A stretch of 64,000 nucleotides of DNA from Streptomyces sp. NBC_01262 (lineage in GTDB: Bacteria > Actinomycetota > Actinomycetes > Streptomycetales > Streptomycetaceae). Of this stretch, positions 40,920 to 49,485 are shown one piece after another (position 1 is the stretch's first letter; each line of letters opens with the position of its first letter). The translations under genes were made by a program, and so were the position numbers. The notes under the pieces were generated by a model, which had not been told where the DNA came from, searched no databases, and saw only the letters and a program-made list of their open reading frames with translations. Where the stretch lies: assembly GCF_036226365.1 (NCBI RefSeq), contig NZ_CP108462.1, positions 806,001 through 870,000 of the forward strand, in the 5' to 3' direction.

Positions 40920-42181
40920 CAGTTGGTCCTCCAGACGGCGACGCGGATGCGGGACAGCCAGCCCCACAGCAGTCCGGCGAGCAGACCGGTGACGGTGAGG
41001 ACGGCGAGCAGGATCCAGCCGCGGCCGAGCCCGAACGAGGCCACGTCGGAGGCGTCGTCGGGGGCGGACACGAGGCCGACGGTCAGCTCGACCGGCAGGC
41101 CGGGGGTGGTCTTGACGGAGGCCGGGGCGGAGAAGGAGTTGCTGACCTCCAGGCAGACGATGTGCGAGGCCGGGGTGTCGGCGTCGTCCTGCTCGGCGAA
41201 GCCGTAGCGCAGCCCGGCCGAGATCACGTCGGTGCGCCCGCTGTCCGCGTCACTGCCGCGCACGAGTTCGCGGTCGCCGGTGACGGCCCGCAGCAGCACC
41301 CCGTAGTCGTTGTTGACGGCCCGGTCGGCGCCGACGCTGACCGAGGCGCGCAGTTCCTGTCCGTCGGCGACGTTGAGGCGGTACCAGCGGTGCTCGGCGA
41401 ACTTCTCGCGGTCGCTGTAGACGCCCGCGCCGATCAGCGGGGCCGTGGAGCAGCTCGCGGAGCCGTCGACGGCGGTCGGGGTCACGGCGGGGGCGTCGGC
41501 CGCCCGGTCGATCAGCTGCTTGGTGCGGTCGGCGAGCTGGTCCTTGTGGGACACGGAGGTATAGGTGCCGCCGGTGGCCTCGGCGATGCAGGTGAGCTGC
41601 TCGCGCATCTTGTCACTGGAGGCCAGGCCCAGGGTGTCGATGACCAGGCTGGTGCCGGAGGCGGCCAGTTCACGGGCCACCGCGCAGGGGTCCAGCGGGG
41701 CGCAGGTGTCCTCTCCGTCGGTGATGAGGACGATCCGGCGGGTTGCGTCACCGCCCGCCAGGTCCTTGCCGGCGGCCTGCAGTGCGGGACCGATGGGCGT
41801 CCAGCCTGTGGGAGACAGGGTGGCGACGGCGGTCTTGGCCTCGGTGCGGTCCAACTGGCCGACAGGGTAGAGCTGTTCGGTGTCCTTGCAGCCCTCGGTC
41901 TTGCTCTTGCCGGGGTAGTTGGCGCCGAGGGTGCGGATCCCGAGACGTACGTCGTCGGGCACGGCGTCCAGTACCTCGTTGAAGGCCTGCTTTGCGGCCG
42001 ACATCCGGGACTGGCCGTCGATGTCGGTGGCGCGCATCGAGCCGCTGACGTCCAGCACCAGCTCGACCTTGGGGGATTCCGCCTGTGTCTCGTCCGCTAT
42101 CGCCGCAGCCGGGAAGAGCCCGGCCGCCAGCGTGGCGGACAAGGCGCACAGGCCCGCCGCCAGCCGTTTTCTGAAGATCAT
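40919..42181 (-). CDS. Membrane-anchored extracellular VWA-domain protein
   Basis: A 420-residue protein with a signal peptide (1-29, ending AAAIADE), a von Willebrand A domain (about 35-230) with an intact MIDAS: DVSGSM (DxSxS), Thr in GWTPIGPAL and Asp in LITDGEDTC. Then comes a beta-rich domain (HRWYRLNVADGQELRASVSVG) similar in character to that of the partner gene, and a C-terminal membrane helix WILLAVLTVTGLLAGLLWGWL. This topology places the metal-dependent adhesion domain outside the membrane. Four or more Cys residues probably form disulfides. It is the first gene of a two-gene unit. Confidence 0.85.
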   Translation of the reverse strand: MIFRKRLAAGLCALSATLAAGLFPAAAIADETQAESPKVELVLDVSGSMRATDIDGQSRMSAAKQAFNEVLDAVPDDVRLGIRTLGANYPGKSKTEGCKDTEQLYPVGQLDRTEAKTAVATLSPTGWTPIGPALQAAGKDLAGGDATRRIVLITDGEDTCAPLDPCAVARELAASGTSLVIDTLGLASSDKMREQLTCIAEATGGTYTSVSHKDQLADRTKQLIDRAADAPAVTPTAVDGSASCSTAPLIGAGVYSDREKFAEHRWYRLNVADGQELRASVSVGADRAVNNDYGVLLRAVTGDRELVRGSDADSGRTDVISAGLRYGFAEQDDADTPASHIVCLEVSNSFSAPASVKTTPGLPVELTVGLVSAPDDASDVASFGLGRGWILLAVLTVTGLLAGLLWGWLSRIRVAVWRTN

Positions 42182-42222
42182 TGCCGGATCCTATGGGATC
42201 ACGGGCCCCGCCCCGGACCATG

Positions 42223-42666
42223 CTATTGGGGCTGGTCCACCGGCCCCAACTCGGCCCACACCACGCGCCCGCGGCCGCCCTCCCCCGCCAGCACGCCCCA
42301 GGCCCTGGACAGCACACTGACCAGCAGCAGTCCGCGGCCGCACTCCTCGTCGAGCCCTGCCACCCGGGGCTGAGGAACCGTCAGTCCCGTTCCCCCGTCG
42401 GTGACTTCGATACGCACCAGCCCCTCGCAGATCCGGACCGCGCAGCCTATCTTCTCGCTGTCGCCGTAGCGCAGGGCGTTGGTGAAGAGTTCGGACACGA
42501 TCAGCCCGGCGTCATCGGACAGCTCGTCGTCCACACCCCACTCCCACAGCCGTGCCTGGACGCGCCGTCGCGCCTCGGCGACCGCGGCGCCCTGCGCGGT
42601 CAGGCGGAACGCGTCATGGGAGGAAGCCACTCCGCTACTATGCGCGGCGTGCCGAACGGATGGCAA
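42223..42666 (-). CDS. RsbW-like HATPase regulatory protein
   Basis: A 147-residue HATPase_c domain protein of the anti-sigma-factor-kinase-like group very common in Streptomyces. Visible: AGLIVSELFTNALRYG (N-box with Glu and Asn near 54-69), EVTDGGTGL (G1 Asp near 92) and GRGLLLVSVLSRAWGV (G2 near 110-125). These proteins may phosphorylate anti-anti-sigma factors or simply bind partner regulators. It is divergent from the XRE-DUF5753 gene, a pairing seen repeatedly in this genus. Confidence 0.87.
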   Translation of the reverse strand: MPSVRHAAHSSGVASSHDAFRLTAQGAAVAEARRRVQARLWEWGVDDELSDDAGLIVSELFTNALRYGDSEKIGCAVRICEGLVRIEVTDGGTGLTVPQPRVAGLDEECGRGLLLVSVLSRAWGVLAGEGGRGRVVWAELGPVDQPQ

Positions 42667-42710
42667 GATGCGATCTGCAATTTACAGAATCGTATGCGCA
42701 GGATGCGATC
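42667..42710. promoter_or_regulatory. Direct repeats and AT-rich dyad between the HATPase and XRE genes
   Basis: GATGCGATC occurs at 42667-42675 and again at 42702-42710, 35 bp apart. Between them lies CTGCAATTTACAG (42675-42687), an imperfect 13-bp dyad that is AT-rich for this genome. This fits operators of the divergent XRE regulator. Confidence 0.4.
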
Positions 42711-42766
42711 CGTACTCACGTCATGACAGACTGCAAGCGGGACCAGGGCAGTTGAAGGAGTGGGTC

Positions 42767-43636
42767 GTGAACGATGCGCGTCCGGCGAACGCCGCGCCGA
42801 CCGTCCTCAGAGTGGTACTCGGCAGGCGTCTGCAGGATCTCCGGGAGAAGGCCGGACTCTCCTACGAGGAGGCCGCGCGCGCCCTCGATGTCACCCACGC
42901 CACGATCCGCCGCATGGAGAAGGCCGAAGTGGGCCTGCGGCTGCCGTACGTCGAGAAGCTGCTGCAGACCTACGGCGTCACCGAGCCCTTCGAGATCGAG
43001 AAGTTCCTCGACCTGACCAAGGACGCCAACCGCCCCGGCTGGTGGCACCGTTTCCGCGATGTCCTCCCCGAGTGGTTCAGCGCCTTCGTCAGCCTGGAGG
43101 GCTCCGCCGAGCTGATCCGGGCCTATGAGCCGCACTACGTACCCGGGCTGCTGCAGACCGACGACTACGCCCAGGCCGTGCTGCGCGCGGGCCGTCCCGG
43201 CGCCACGCCGGAGGAGATCGACCGCTCGGTCGCCCTGCGCAGGGAGCGTCAGGCGCTGCTGACCCGCGAGGAACCGCCCATGCTGTGGGTGGTGATGGAC
43301 GAAACGGTCCTGCGCCGCCCGATCGGCGGACCGGGCGTCATGCGCGCCCAGATCGAGCGGCTGATCGAGGCCTGCGACATGCCGCAGGTACGGCTCCAGG
43401 TCCTGCCCTTCGCGTCGGGCCCGCACCCGGCGATGTACGGCCCGTTCCACGTCTTCCGCTTCGAGCATCCCGAACTGCCGGACGTCGTCTACGTCGAGAG
43501 CCTGGTCGGCGCCATCTACCTCGACGAACGCAACGACGTGTCGACCTTCCGTGAGGCCCTGGACCGGATGAGCGCCCAGGCCCCGTCGACGAACCGGACG
43601 AAGGACTTCCTCAACGCCCGGCGCCGGGAGCTCTGA
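42767..43636 (+). CDS. XRE-family transcriptional regulator with DUF5753 domain
   Basis: A 289-residue regulator. The N-terminal helix-turn-helix is GRRLQDLREKAGLSYEEAARALDVTHATIRRMEKAE (about 19-55), and DUF5753 spans ~95-280 with the characteristic YEPHYVPGLLQTDDYAQAVLRAG near 122-144, RRERQALL, and VRLQVLPFASGPHPAM. The GTG at 42767 follows AAGGAG at 6 nt. Proteins like this (the WhiJ/BldB-associated group) usually have a small DUF397 partner, which is not present here. It is divergent from the HATPase gene and converges on the siderophore operon. Confidence 0.9.
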   Translation: MNDARPANAAPTVLRVVLGRRLQDLREKAGLSYEEAARALDVTHATIRRMEKAEVGLRLPYVEKLLQTYGVTEPFEIEKFLDLTKDANRPGWWHRFRDVLPEWFSAFVSLEGSAELIRAYEPHYVPGLLQTDDYAQAVLRAGRPGATPEEIDRSVALRRERQALLTREEPPMLWVVMDETVLRRPIGGPGVMRAQIERLIEACDMPQVRLQVLPFASGPHPAMYGPFHVFRFEHPELPDVVYVESLVGAIYLDERNDVSTFREALDRMSAQAPSTNRTKDFLNARRREL

Positions 43637-43640
43637 GACC

Positions 43641-44834
43641 TCACAGGTAGTGGAACCCCGGCCGGGGGTGCATCAGGAAGTCGTGATGCGAGATGTTCCA
43701 CGCGTAGGCCCCCGCCATCGCGAAGACCACCCGGTCCCCCGCCCGCAGCCGCGCGACCCGCGCATGCCGTGCCAGCAGGTCCTTGGGCGTGCACAGCTGT
43801 CCGGCCAGGGTGATCCTCGCGTCGCGCACGCCGGGCCGGGGCCACGGGTGCGGCCAGTGCTCGGTGGGCAGTACGGCGAAGGGCTGGTCGTGCTGCTTGG
43901 CCGCCGGGGTGCGCAGGTGGTGGGTGCCGCCGCGCAGCACGGCGAAGTCCTCGCCATGGCTGCGCTTCACGTCCAGCACCTCGGTCGCGTACCAGCCGCA
44001 GTACGCCGTCAGGGCCCGGCCCGGCTCGATGCGCAGGGTCAGGCCGGGGTACCGGTCCAGGATCCCGGCCAGGCCGGCGCCGAAGGCCGCCCAGTCGAAG
44101 CGGGCGGCCGGGTCGGCGTAGTCGACGGCCATGCCGCCGCCGACGTTGACCTCGGGCAGCGGGATCCGGTGCCGCTCGGACAGTCCGGCCGCCCAGTCCG
44201 CGATCTGCCCGGCCACCGCCAGCTGGGCGGCCGCGTCAAGGCCGCTGGCGAGGTGGGCGTGGATGCCCCGCAGGCGCAGGCTCGCGCGGTCCGGGCCGTC
44301 GAGCACGCGCAGGCAGCCGCCGATGTCCGCCGGGTCGATGCCGAACGGGGTCGGGCGGCCGCCCATCGCCAGGGCGACGCCGTCCAGCGCCTCCGGGGCG
44401 ACCGGGAGGTTCACCCGCAGCAGCACGTCCACGGTCCGCTCCGGGGCGAGCCGGGCGGCGAGCGCGCCCAGCAGCCGCAGCTCGTGCTCGCTCTCCACGT
44501 GGAAGAGCTCCACACCCAGCCGCAGCGCCGTGGCGATCTCGGCGGGCGTCTTGCCCGGCGCGCCGAAGGCCAGCGGCGCGCCGGGAACGGCGGCACGCGC
44601 ATGGGCCAGTTCGCCGCCGGAGGAGACCTCGAAACCGGTGACGATGCCGCTCAGCGCCGCCAGGACCGGCGCCTCGGGGTTGGCCTTGGCCGCGTAGTAG
44701 AGCTCGACGCGCGCGGGCAGCGCGGCCCGTACGGAGGCGGCATGCGCGCGCAGCGCGGCGAGGTCGTAGAGGTAGGCGGGCAGGTCGTCGGCGGTGAGCC
44801 CGGCGACGCGGTCGCGGACCGGGGCGGTGATCAC
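43641..44834 (-). CDS. PLP-dependent decarboxylase of the siderophore operon (PvsE/diaminopimelate-decarboxylase-like)
   Basis: A 397-residue fold-type III PLP enzyme. The Lys that binds PLP is in VELYYAAKANPEAPVL near 41-56. Other active-site blocks are IHAHLASGLD (His/Ser ~190), NVGGGMAVDYADP (~225), RIEPGRALTAYCGWY (~264), GQLCTPKDLLA (Cys ~340, the residue acting at the opposing active site) and GAYAWNISHHDFLM (Tyr ~378). In the vibrioferrin pathway the equivalent enzyme decarboxylates an amino acid to the amine building block. Its substrate here is unknown. GTG start overlaps the preceding stop as GTGA; it is the last gene of the operon. Confidence 0.87.
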   Translation of the reverse strand: MITAPVRDRVAGLTADDLPAYLYDLAALRAHAASVRAALPARVELYYAAKANPEAPVLAALSGIVTGFEVSSGGELAHARAAVPGAPLAFGAPGKTPAEIATALRLGVELFHVESEHELRLLGALAARLAPERTVDVLLRVNLPVAPEALDGVALAMGGRPTPFGIDPADIGGCLRVLDGPDRASLRLRGIHAHLASGLDAAAQLAVAGQIADWAAGLSERHRIPLPEVNVGGGMAVDYADPAARFDWAAFGAGLAGILDRYPGLTLRIEPGRALTAYCGWYATEVLDVKRSHGEDFAVLRGGTHHLRTPAAKQHDQPFAVLPTEHWPHPWPRPGVRDARITLAGQLCTPKDLLARHARVARLRAGDRVVFAMAGAYAWNISHHDFLMHPRPGFHYL

Positions 44835-46477
44835 GCGTCCTCCCAGGACAGCGGCGAGGGGATGGGGACGTAGCCGCTGCTGCGGTCGGCCTGGCGCCGC
44901 CAGCGGGTGAGGAGGTTGGCCTTGGCGGGCAGCGGGGCGCCGTCGAGCAGTGCGCGCAGGGCGGGCGGGCAGCCGTTCTCGGCGGCGTACTCGCGCAGGG
45001 TCCGGTGGACCCGGCCCCACAGGGCGGGTTCGAGGTGCGGGTGCAGGTCGGCGATGGCCGCGGCCAGCTCGGCCAGGTGGTTGACGAACAGGCAGTACAC
45101 CACCCGGTCCCAGCCGCGCCGGGCGTCGTAGGTCATCGGCCGGGCCACGTCGGCGGGCAGCGACGCGAGCAGCCCGGCATGGCACTCGGGCAGCAGCTTG
45201 GCGCCCTCCAGGTCGCGGAAGAGCACCCGGACCGGGAAGCCGTCGCTGTCCACGCCGATCAGCACGTTCTGCAGATGGGGTTCGAGCACCACCCCGTGGT
45301 CGAAGTACGCCGCCAGCACCGGCGGCACCACCAGCCGCAGATACGCCGACCACCACTGAAGGGCGGCCTGCGGCCCGGCGCCCTCCAGCAGCCGTGAGAT
45401 GTGCGCGGAGCAGGTCGGGTACTCGTCGGCGACCGCGGCGGCCAGCAGCGGCGTCACCCCCGGCGGGAGGTGGCGGGCGGGGCCCTCGCGGACGATCACC
45501 CCCAGGCCTTCGAGCAGGTCGTTGCCGAGCCCGGCACTGCGGTAGGCCGGTTCGCGCAGCACGGCATGGCCGGGGAAGCGCCCGGCGAGCCGCTCCAGGA
45601 CCGGCGCCAGGGCCCGGGTGAGGGCGACGGCGCCGGTCAGTTCGTACGCGGCGTTCTTGCGAAGGCAGTTGGTGATGCGGACGTTGAGGCTGAACTTGAG
45701 GAACATCCCGTCCCCGTACAGCGTGCGCACCGACGAGGTGGGCGTGTAGAGCGCGCCGCCGGTGCCGAGGTCGAGGATGTCGCGTGCTGCGAGGGCGGCG
45801 CGCAGCCGGGGGTGGCCGCTCAGCAGTTCGTACTGCCAGGGGTGGGCGGGCAGCAGCCGGTATCCGTCGGGCACCGGGCGCAGCCGGTCGAGCGCGTCCG
45901 GCGCCCAGGGCTCGGAGCTGTCCTGCGCGAGCAGCCCGGCCCGCACGGCGAGATGGCGGAGCGGGAAAGCGGCGCGGGCCTCGGGCGCGTACGCGGTCCA
46001 GGCGTCCCGGCCGCCGGTGCGGGCCTTGGGGGTGGGGTGGAAGCGGTGGCCGAAGACCAGGGCCTGCTCGGACTCCAGGTAGCCGTCGTCCGGTGGCGCC
46101 GCGGGCCGGTCGAGGGCGGCCTCGACGCCCTCGTGACTGGAGGCGAGCTGCTCCAGGAACTCGTCGTTGGCGACACCGGTACGCGCGGTCAGTTCGGCGT
46201 GCACGCGCATCGCGAGCCGTTCCCGGCCCAGCTCGGTCCAGCCGCCGTGCCACTCCTCGAACACCGGCCCGGTGAAGCGGTGGGCCCCGGTCAGGGAGGT
46301 GCGGCGCAGGGCGACGCGCAGCAGCGTCCCGGTCGCGGGCAGCCGCAGCAGCAGGTGCCCGTCGGTGACGGCGGTGCGGTGTTCGGGCCCGCACACCTCA
46401 CGCAGCAGGCAGTTGAGGAGAGTGTGGGCGACGGCGTGGCCCGCGGTGGGGAGCCCGGTGGGCACTGTGGTGCTCAT
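44831..46477 (-). CDS. IucA/IucC-family NRPS-independent siderophore synthetase (second)
   Basis: A 548-residue NIS synthetase, normal length. Conserved ATP-site features are LLPAHPWQYELL near 215-226, TSSVRTLYGDGMFLKFSLNVRITNCLRKN near 255-283, the motif VVLEPHLQNVLIG near 395-407 and VLFRDLEGAKLLPE near 418-431. Such enzymes adenylate a carboxylate of citrate or a citrate intermediate and join it to an amine or alcohol. ATG at 46477 overlaps the upstream synthetase stop by 4 bp. Position in the operon corresponds to PvsD of vibrioferrin synthesis. Confidence 0.92.
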   Translation of the reverse strand: MSTTVPTGLPTAGHAVAHTLLNCLLREVCGPEHRTAVTDGHLLLRLPATGTLLRVALRRTSLTGAHRFTGPVFEEWHGGWTELGRERLAMRVHAELTARTGVANDEFLEQLASSHEGVEAALDRPAAPPDDGYLESEQALVFGHRFHPTPKARTGGRDAWTAYAPEARAAFPLRHLAVRAGLLAQDSSEPWAPDALDRLRPVPDGYRLLPAHPWQYELLSGHPRLRAALAARDILDLGTGGALYTPTSSVRTLYGDGMFLKFSLNVRITNCLRKNAAYELTGAVALTRALAPVLERLAGRFPGHAVLREPAYRSAGLGNDLLEGLGVIVREGPARHLPPGVTPLLAAAVADEYPTCSAHISRLLEGAGPQAALQWWSAYLRLVVPPVLAAYFDHGVVLEPHLQNVLIGVDSDGFPVRVLFRDLEGAKLLPECHAGLLASLPADVARPMTYDARRGWDRVVYCLFVNHLAELAAAIADLHPHLEPALWGRVHRTLREYAAENGCPPALRALLDGAPLPAKANLLTRWRRQADRSSGYVPIPSPLSWEDA

Positions 46478-48147
46478 GCGCGCGCCCCCTGTGGGAGCCG
46501 CAGATAGTTGGGCCCGGTGGTGTAGTGCTTGTTGATGTCCGACGCCCCCGATCGCTCCTTGGTGAGCAGCGTGCCCGCCGTGACCATCGCCTTGACGGGC
46601 AGGCGCTCGGCCTCCAGGACACGCGCGCGCAGCCCCGCCCCGGCCAGGACGCCGATGCGGTCGCGTACCAGGGCGAGGAGCCGCTCGCGGTGCTCGGGCA
46701 GGGCGAAGGCGAAGGCTCCCGCGCACAGGTGCACGGTAATGGTGGTGAACAGGTCGGCGAGCGGTCCGTCCGAGTCGGTGAAGGTGCGCGGGTCGGCGTA
46801 GTCCGGGACCTGGCCGAGGGTGTCCTTCAGTCGGCGCGCGTTGATGCGGGGGCCGTCGTTGTCCTTGAGGAGCAGGCGCGCACGGGTCCGGCCCGCCGGG
46901 CGGTCCAGTACCAGCGAGATGTTCTGCTGGTGCGATTCCAGGGCGATGCCGTAGGCGAACAGGGTGGTCTGCCAGTCGATGAGCGGCGTCAGCCAGTCGT
47001 CGAACAGGGCGGGTACGTCGCCGCCGTAGAAGCGCTCCGCGAGCCGGTCGAGCACGCGCCGGCCGTCCGGTCCTTCGGCGAGCAGCGCCGCCAGGGGCAC
47101 GATGACGGCGTCGTCCAGGCCCGGCGGAAGGCGGCGGCAGAGCACGGCGAGGAGTTCGTGGCCGGCGTGCAGATGGAGCTGTTCGTCGGCGTGCAGGATG
47201 CGGCCGGCGAAGCGCGGTTCGCGGTCGATGACGCTCTGCAGGAGCCGCTGGGTGGTGGCTCCGTCCTCCAGCACGCCCGCCTTGATGGTGCGCCGGTTGC
47301 GCAGGCCGAGGGTGGCGGTGGGCAGCGGGAGCTTGAGGTGCAGCGACGGGTCGTCGGCGAGGGCGACGGTGCGCATCGACAGGGTCGGTACGGCGGTGAG
47401 CCGGGCGGGTCCGGCGCGGACGGCCCGTTCGGGGAGATGGCCGAGGGCCAGCGGGTGGACGGGCAGGGCGAGGTGGCTGGCGTCCAGCTCCGGCAGGCCG
47501 AGGGCGCCGGGGGTGGGCCACCGGCTGGGGAGGGCGGGGACGGTGCGCGGGGTGAGGTCGGCCAGGGGCACGGCTGCCCAGCGCAGTTCGAACGACGGGT
47601 GGAATTCCGGTGCGTGGCCCCGCAGCTCGGCCTCGCCGAGCCCGGCCCGGCCGCGCGATGCGGGGTAGACGGGGTGGTCCTGATAGGCCGCGAGCGTGTC
47701 GAAGGCCAGTGACGCGGCATGGCCGGTCCAGTCCGCCGGGTCGTCGCCGTACGTGTGCGCCAGCCGGTCGCGTACCGGCCCTGCGGCTTCGTCCTGCATG
47801 CGCATGCAGGCCAGCGCCCGGCGGCACTCGGCGGCGAAGTCCGCGTAGCCGTCCCGGTCCTCGGGCGCGGCGAGCTCCGCGAGGGCGCCGAGGACGCGGT
47901 CGAGACCGGCGATGAGGGCGCCGTCCGGCTCGCGTTCCAGGAACGGGAGCCGGGCGGCGTACTCGCACTGGAAGCCGTCCTCGGCGACCGGCAGCAGCAG
48001 CGCCCCGCCGGTGGGCCGGGGCAGCCGCAGCCAGAGGCCGTCGGGGCGGCGCAGGGGTGCGCTGCGGGTGCGCAGGCCCGCGGCGTCCTCCCGGAGCAGG
48101 GCGCTGAGCACGCGCAGCAGCAGTTGTTCCTCGGCGGTCGTCGTCAC
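46474..48147 (-). CDS. IucA/IucC-family NRPS-independent siderophore synthetase (first)
   Basis: A 557-residue NIS synthetase, paralogous to the next gene but divergent. It shows LALPVHPLALGHLPE near 222, LSMRTVALADDPSLHLKLPLPTATLGLRNRRTIK near 255-288, ALESHQQNISLVLD near 400 and LLLKDNDGPRIN near 420, where DND replaces the RDLE-type motif of the second enzyme. Its C-terminus holds KAMVTAGTLLTKERSGASDINKHYTTGPNYLRLP, a family signature. The GTG start overlaps the ATP-grasp stop (GTGA, 48144-48147). Position corresponds to PvsB. The two enzymes presumably act in sequence on the two ends of a citrate core. Confidence 0.92.
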   Translation of the reverse strand: MTTTAEEQLLLRVLSALLREDAAGLRTRSAPLRRPDGLWLRLPRPTGGALLLPVAEDGFQCEYAARLPFLEREPDGALIAGLDRVLGALAELAAPEDRDGYADFAAECRRALACMRMQDEAAGPVRDRLAHTYGDDPADWTGHAASLAFDTLAAYQDHPVYPASRGRAGLGEAELRGHAPEFHPSFELRWAAVPLADLTPRTVPALPSRWPTPGALGLPELDASHLALPVHPLALGHLPERAVRAGPARLTAVPTLSMRTVALADDPSLHLKLPLPTATLGLRNRRTIKAGVLEDGATTQRLLQSVIDREPRFAGRILHADEQLHLHAGHELLAVLCRRLPPGLDDAVIVPLAALLAEGPDGRRVLDRLAERFYGGDVPALFDDWLTPLIDWQTTLFAYGIALESHQQNISLVLDRPAGRTRARLLLKDNDGPRINARRLKDTLGQVPDYADPRTFTDSDGPLADLFTTITVHLCAGAFAFALPEHRERLLALVRDRIGVLAGAGLRARVLEAERLPVKAMVTAGTLLTKERSGASDINKHYTTGPNYLRLPQGARA

Positions 48148-49370
48148 GGTGTGATCTCCCAGTGCTGGGCCGCGATGAAGTTCGCTACGGCTCGGTTGAC
48201 GCGTTCCTGGTCGGTTCCGGTGGCGCGGACCACACCGAGGAAGTCCCGGTTGGTGTGGTGGAGCTCGTGCCGCTCGCCGATGTCGCGCAGCGGTCGGTAC
48301 GTCAGACGGACATCGCCGATGCGGAGTTCCTGTGCTCCGGGCGCGGCGGTCAGGGTCCCGGGGCGGTCGGCCAGGGGGTAGTCGAGCCGGGCACGGCCGT
48401 CGGTGCGCGCTCCGAGGTCCGCGGGGAGCGGCTCGCCCAGGTGCGTGCGCAGGACGGTTTCGAAGTACGGAATGCCGAGGAGCTCGGCGAGCAGCAGGTC
48501 GCACTGGTCGCCGATGGCCCGGTAGTTGACCTCGATGACGCGCGGGCGTCCGTCGGCCTGGAGGACGAATTCGGTGTGGCAGGCGCCGAGGCCCACCCCC
48601 AGGGCATTGAGCCGGTCCAGCAGCGCGCCGGTCACACCGGGGTCGTGGGCGGGCACGAAGTCCAGCCGCTCCTCGATGAAGTACGGCGGGTCCGACAGCT
48701 CGGTGCGGAAGCCGCCGAGGACGTGCAGCAGGTCGCCGTCGCCGATGGTCTCCAGGGTGTGGAGCTCCCCTTCGAGGAACTCCTCGACGACCAGGGCGGC
48801 TCCGGGCCGACGGGCACGTATCCCTGCGCAGTGCCGCAGCAGTTCGGCGGTGTCCGCCACCAGCACGACGTCCTCGCTGGCCACGCCCTCGCGGGGCTTG
48901 ACGACCACCGGCCAGGGCACGCCCCGCTCGGTCAGGGCGGCAGGGTCCTGGTCCGGGGCGAGCTCGGCGGACCAGACGGGATCCGCGCCGGTGGCGGCGA
49001 GGTGGCGGCGCATCTGCGCCTTGTTCTTCGTGCGCAGCGCGGCTCTCCAGTCCTTGGCGGGCAGGCCGAAGTAGCCGGCCGCCAGGGCGGTCTGGGTCTG
49101 GAGGTGGTCGCTGTTGGAGAACACCGCGTCCGGGGCGTGGTGCCGGGAGATCCGGCCGATCACCTCCCGGAAGTCCCGGACTTCGCACTCCAGGACCTCG
49201 ACTTGCGGTCCCTGCGCCTCGTACGCCCGCCGGTGGGCGGCTGCGTAGCCGGGCTCGGTCAGGACGGTGACATCGAGGCCGAGCCGGACGGCGGCCGGGA
49301 GGAAGCCCTCGGTGACCGAGTCGGTGGGGTTCAGCGCGATGACATACAGGCGCCTGTGGGGGTTTGGCAC
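48144..49370 (-). CDS. ATP-grasp ligase, first gene of the siderophore operon (PvsA-like)
   Basis: A 408-residue ATP-grasp enzyme. It contains FSNSDHLQTQTALAAGYFGLPAKDWRAALRTKNKAQMRRHLA near 85-125, PWPVVVKPREGVASEDVVLV (ATP-binding Lys ~160), ALVVEEFLEGELHTLETI and, at the metal site, GRPRVIEVNYRAIGDQ near 286-301 (Glu and Asn). Such enzymes form amide bonds through acyl-phosphates, here probably joining an amino acid to the siderophore scaffold. The start is GTG at 49370 with no ribosome-binding site; a TTGACA hexamer ~32 nt upstream suggests transcription starts nearly at the start codon. Iron control is likely from the iron boxes. Confidence 0.85.
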   Translation of the reverse strand: MPNPHRRLYVIALNPTDSVTEGFLPAAVRLGLDVTVLTEPGYAAAHRRAYEAQGPQVEVLECEVRDFREVIGRISRHHAPDAVFSNSDHLQTQTALAAGYFGLPAKDWRAALRTKNKAQMRRHLAATGADPVWSAELAPDQDPAALTERGVPWPVVVKPREGVASEDVVLVADTAELLRHCAGIRARRPGAALVVEEFLEGELHTLETIGDGDLLHVLGGFRTELSDPPYFIEERLDFVPAHDPGVTGALLDRLNALGVGLGACHTEFVLQADGRPRVIEVNYRAIGDQCDLLLAELLGIPYFETVLRTHLGEPLPADLGARTDGRARLDYPLADRPGTLTAAPGAQELRIGDVRLTYRPLRDIGERHELHHTNRDFLGVVRATGTDQERVNRAVANFIAAQHWEITP

Positions 49371-49378
49371 GAGATCAA

Positions 49379-49398
49379 CTTAGGGTTGCCATACCTTG
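49379..49398. promoter_or_regulatory. Weaker iron-box-like dyad at the siderophore operon promoter
   Basis: TTAGGGTTGCCATACCTTG matches the DtxR/IdeR/DmdR consensus at about 12 of 19 positions and keeps AGG...CCT symmetry. It would overlap the -10 region that belongs to a perfect TTGACA (minus strand, 49407-49402) reading into the ATP-grasp gene. Confidence 0.45.
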
Positions 49399-49430
49399 CA
49401 GTGTCAAGTTGCTTCCTCCGGGCATGCATA

Positions 49431-49450
49431 TAAGGTTAGCCTCACCTTAA
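49431..49450. promoter_or_regulatory. Iron box (DmdR/IdeR/DtxR-type operator) between siderophore genes
   Basis: TAAGGTTAGCCTCACCTTAA is a near-perfect dyad close to the consensus TTAGGTTAGGCTAACCTAA. It overlaps a TATAAG -10-like hexamer (49429-49434) oriented toward the FhuF-like gene. It should repress when iron is sufficient, and it is the strongest evidence that the two divergent units are iron-regulated. Confidence 0.88.
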
Positions 49451-49485
49451 CCACCTGCTGATTCAGGCGAGTTGATCGGAGCACC

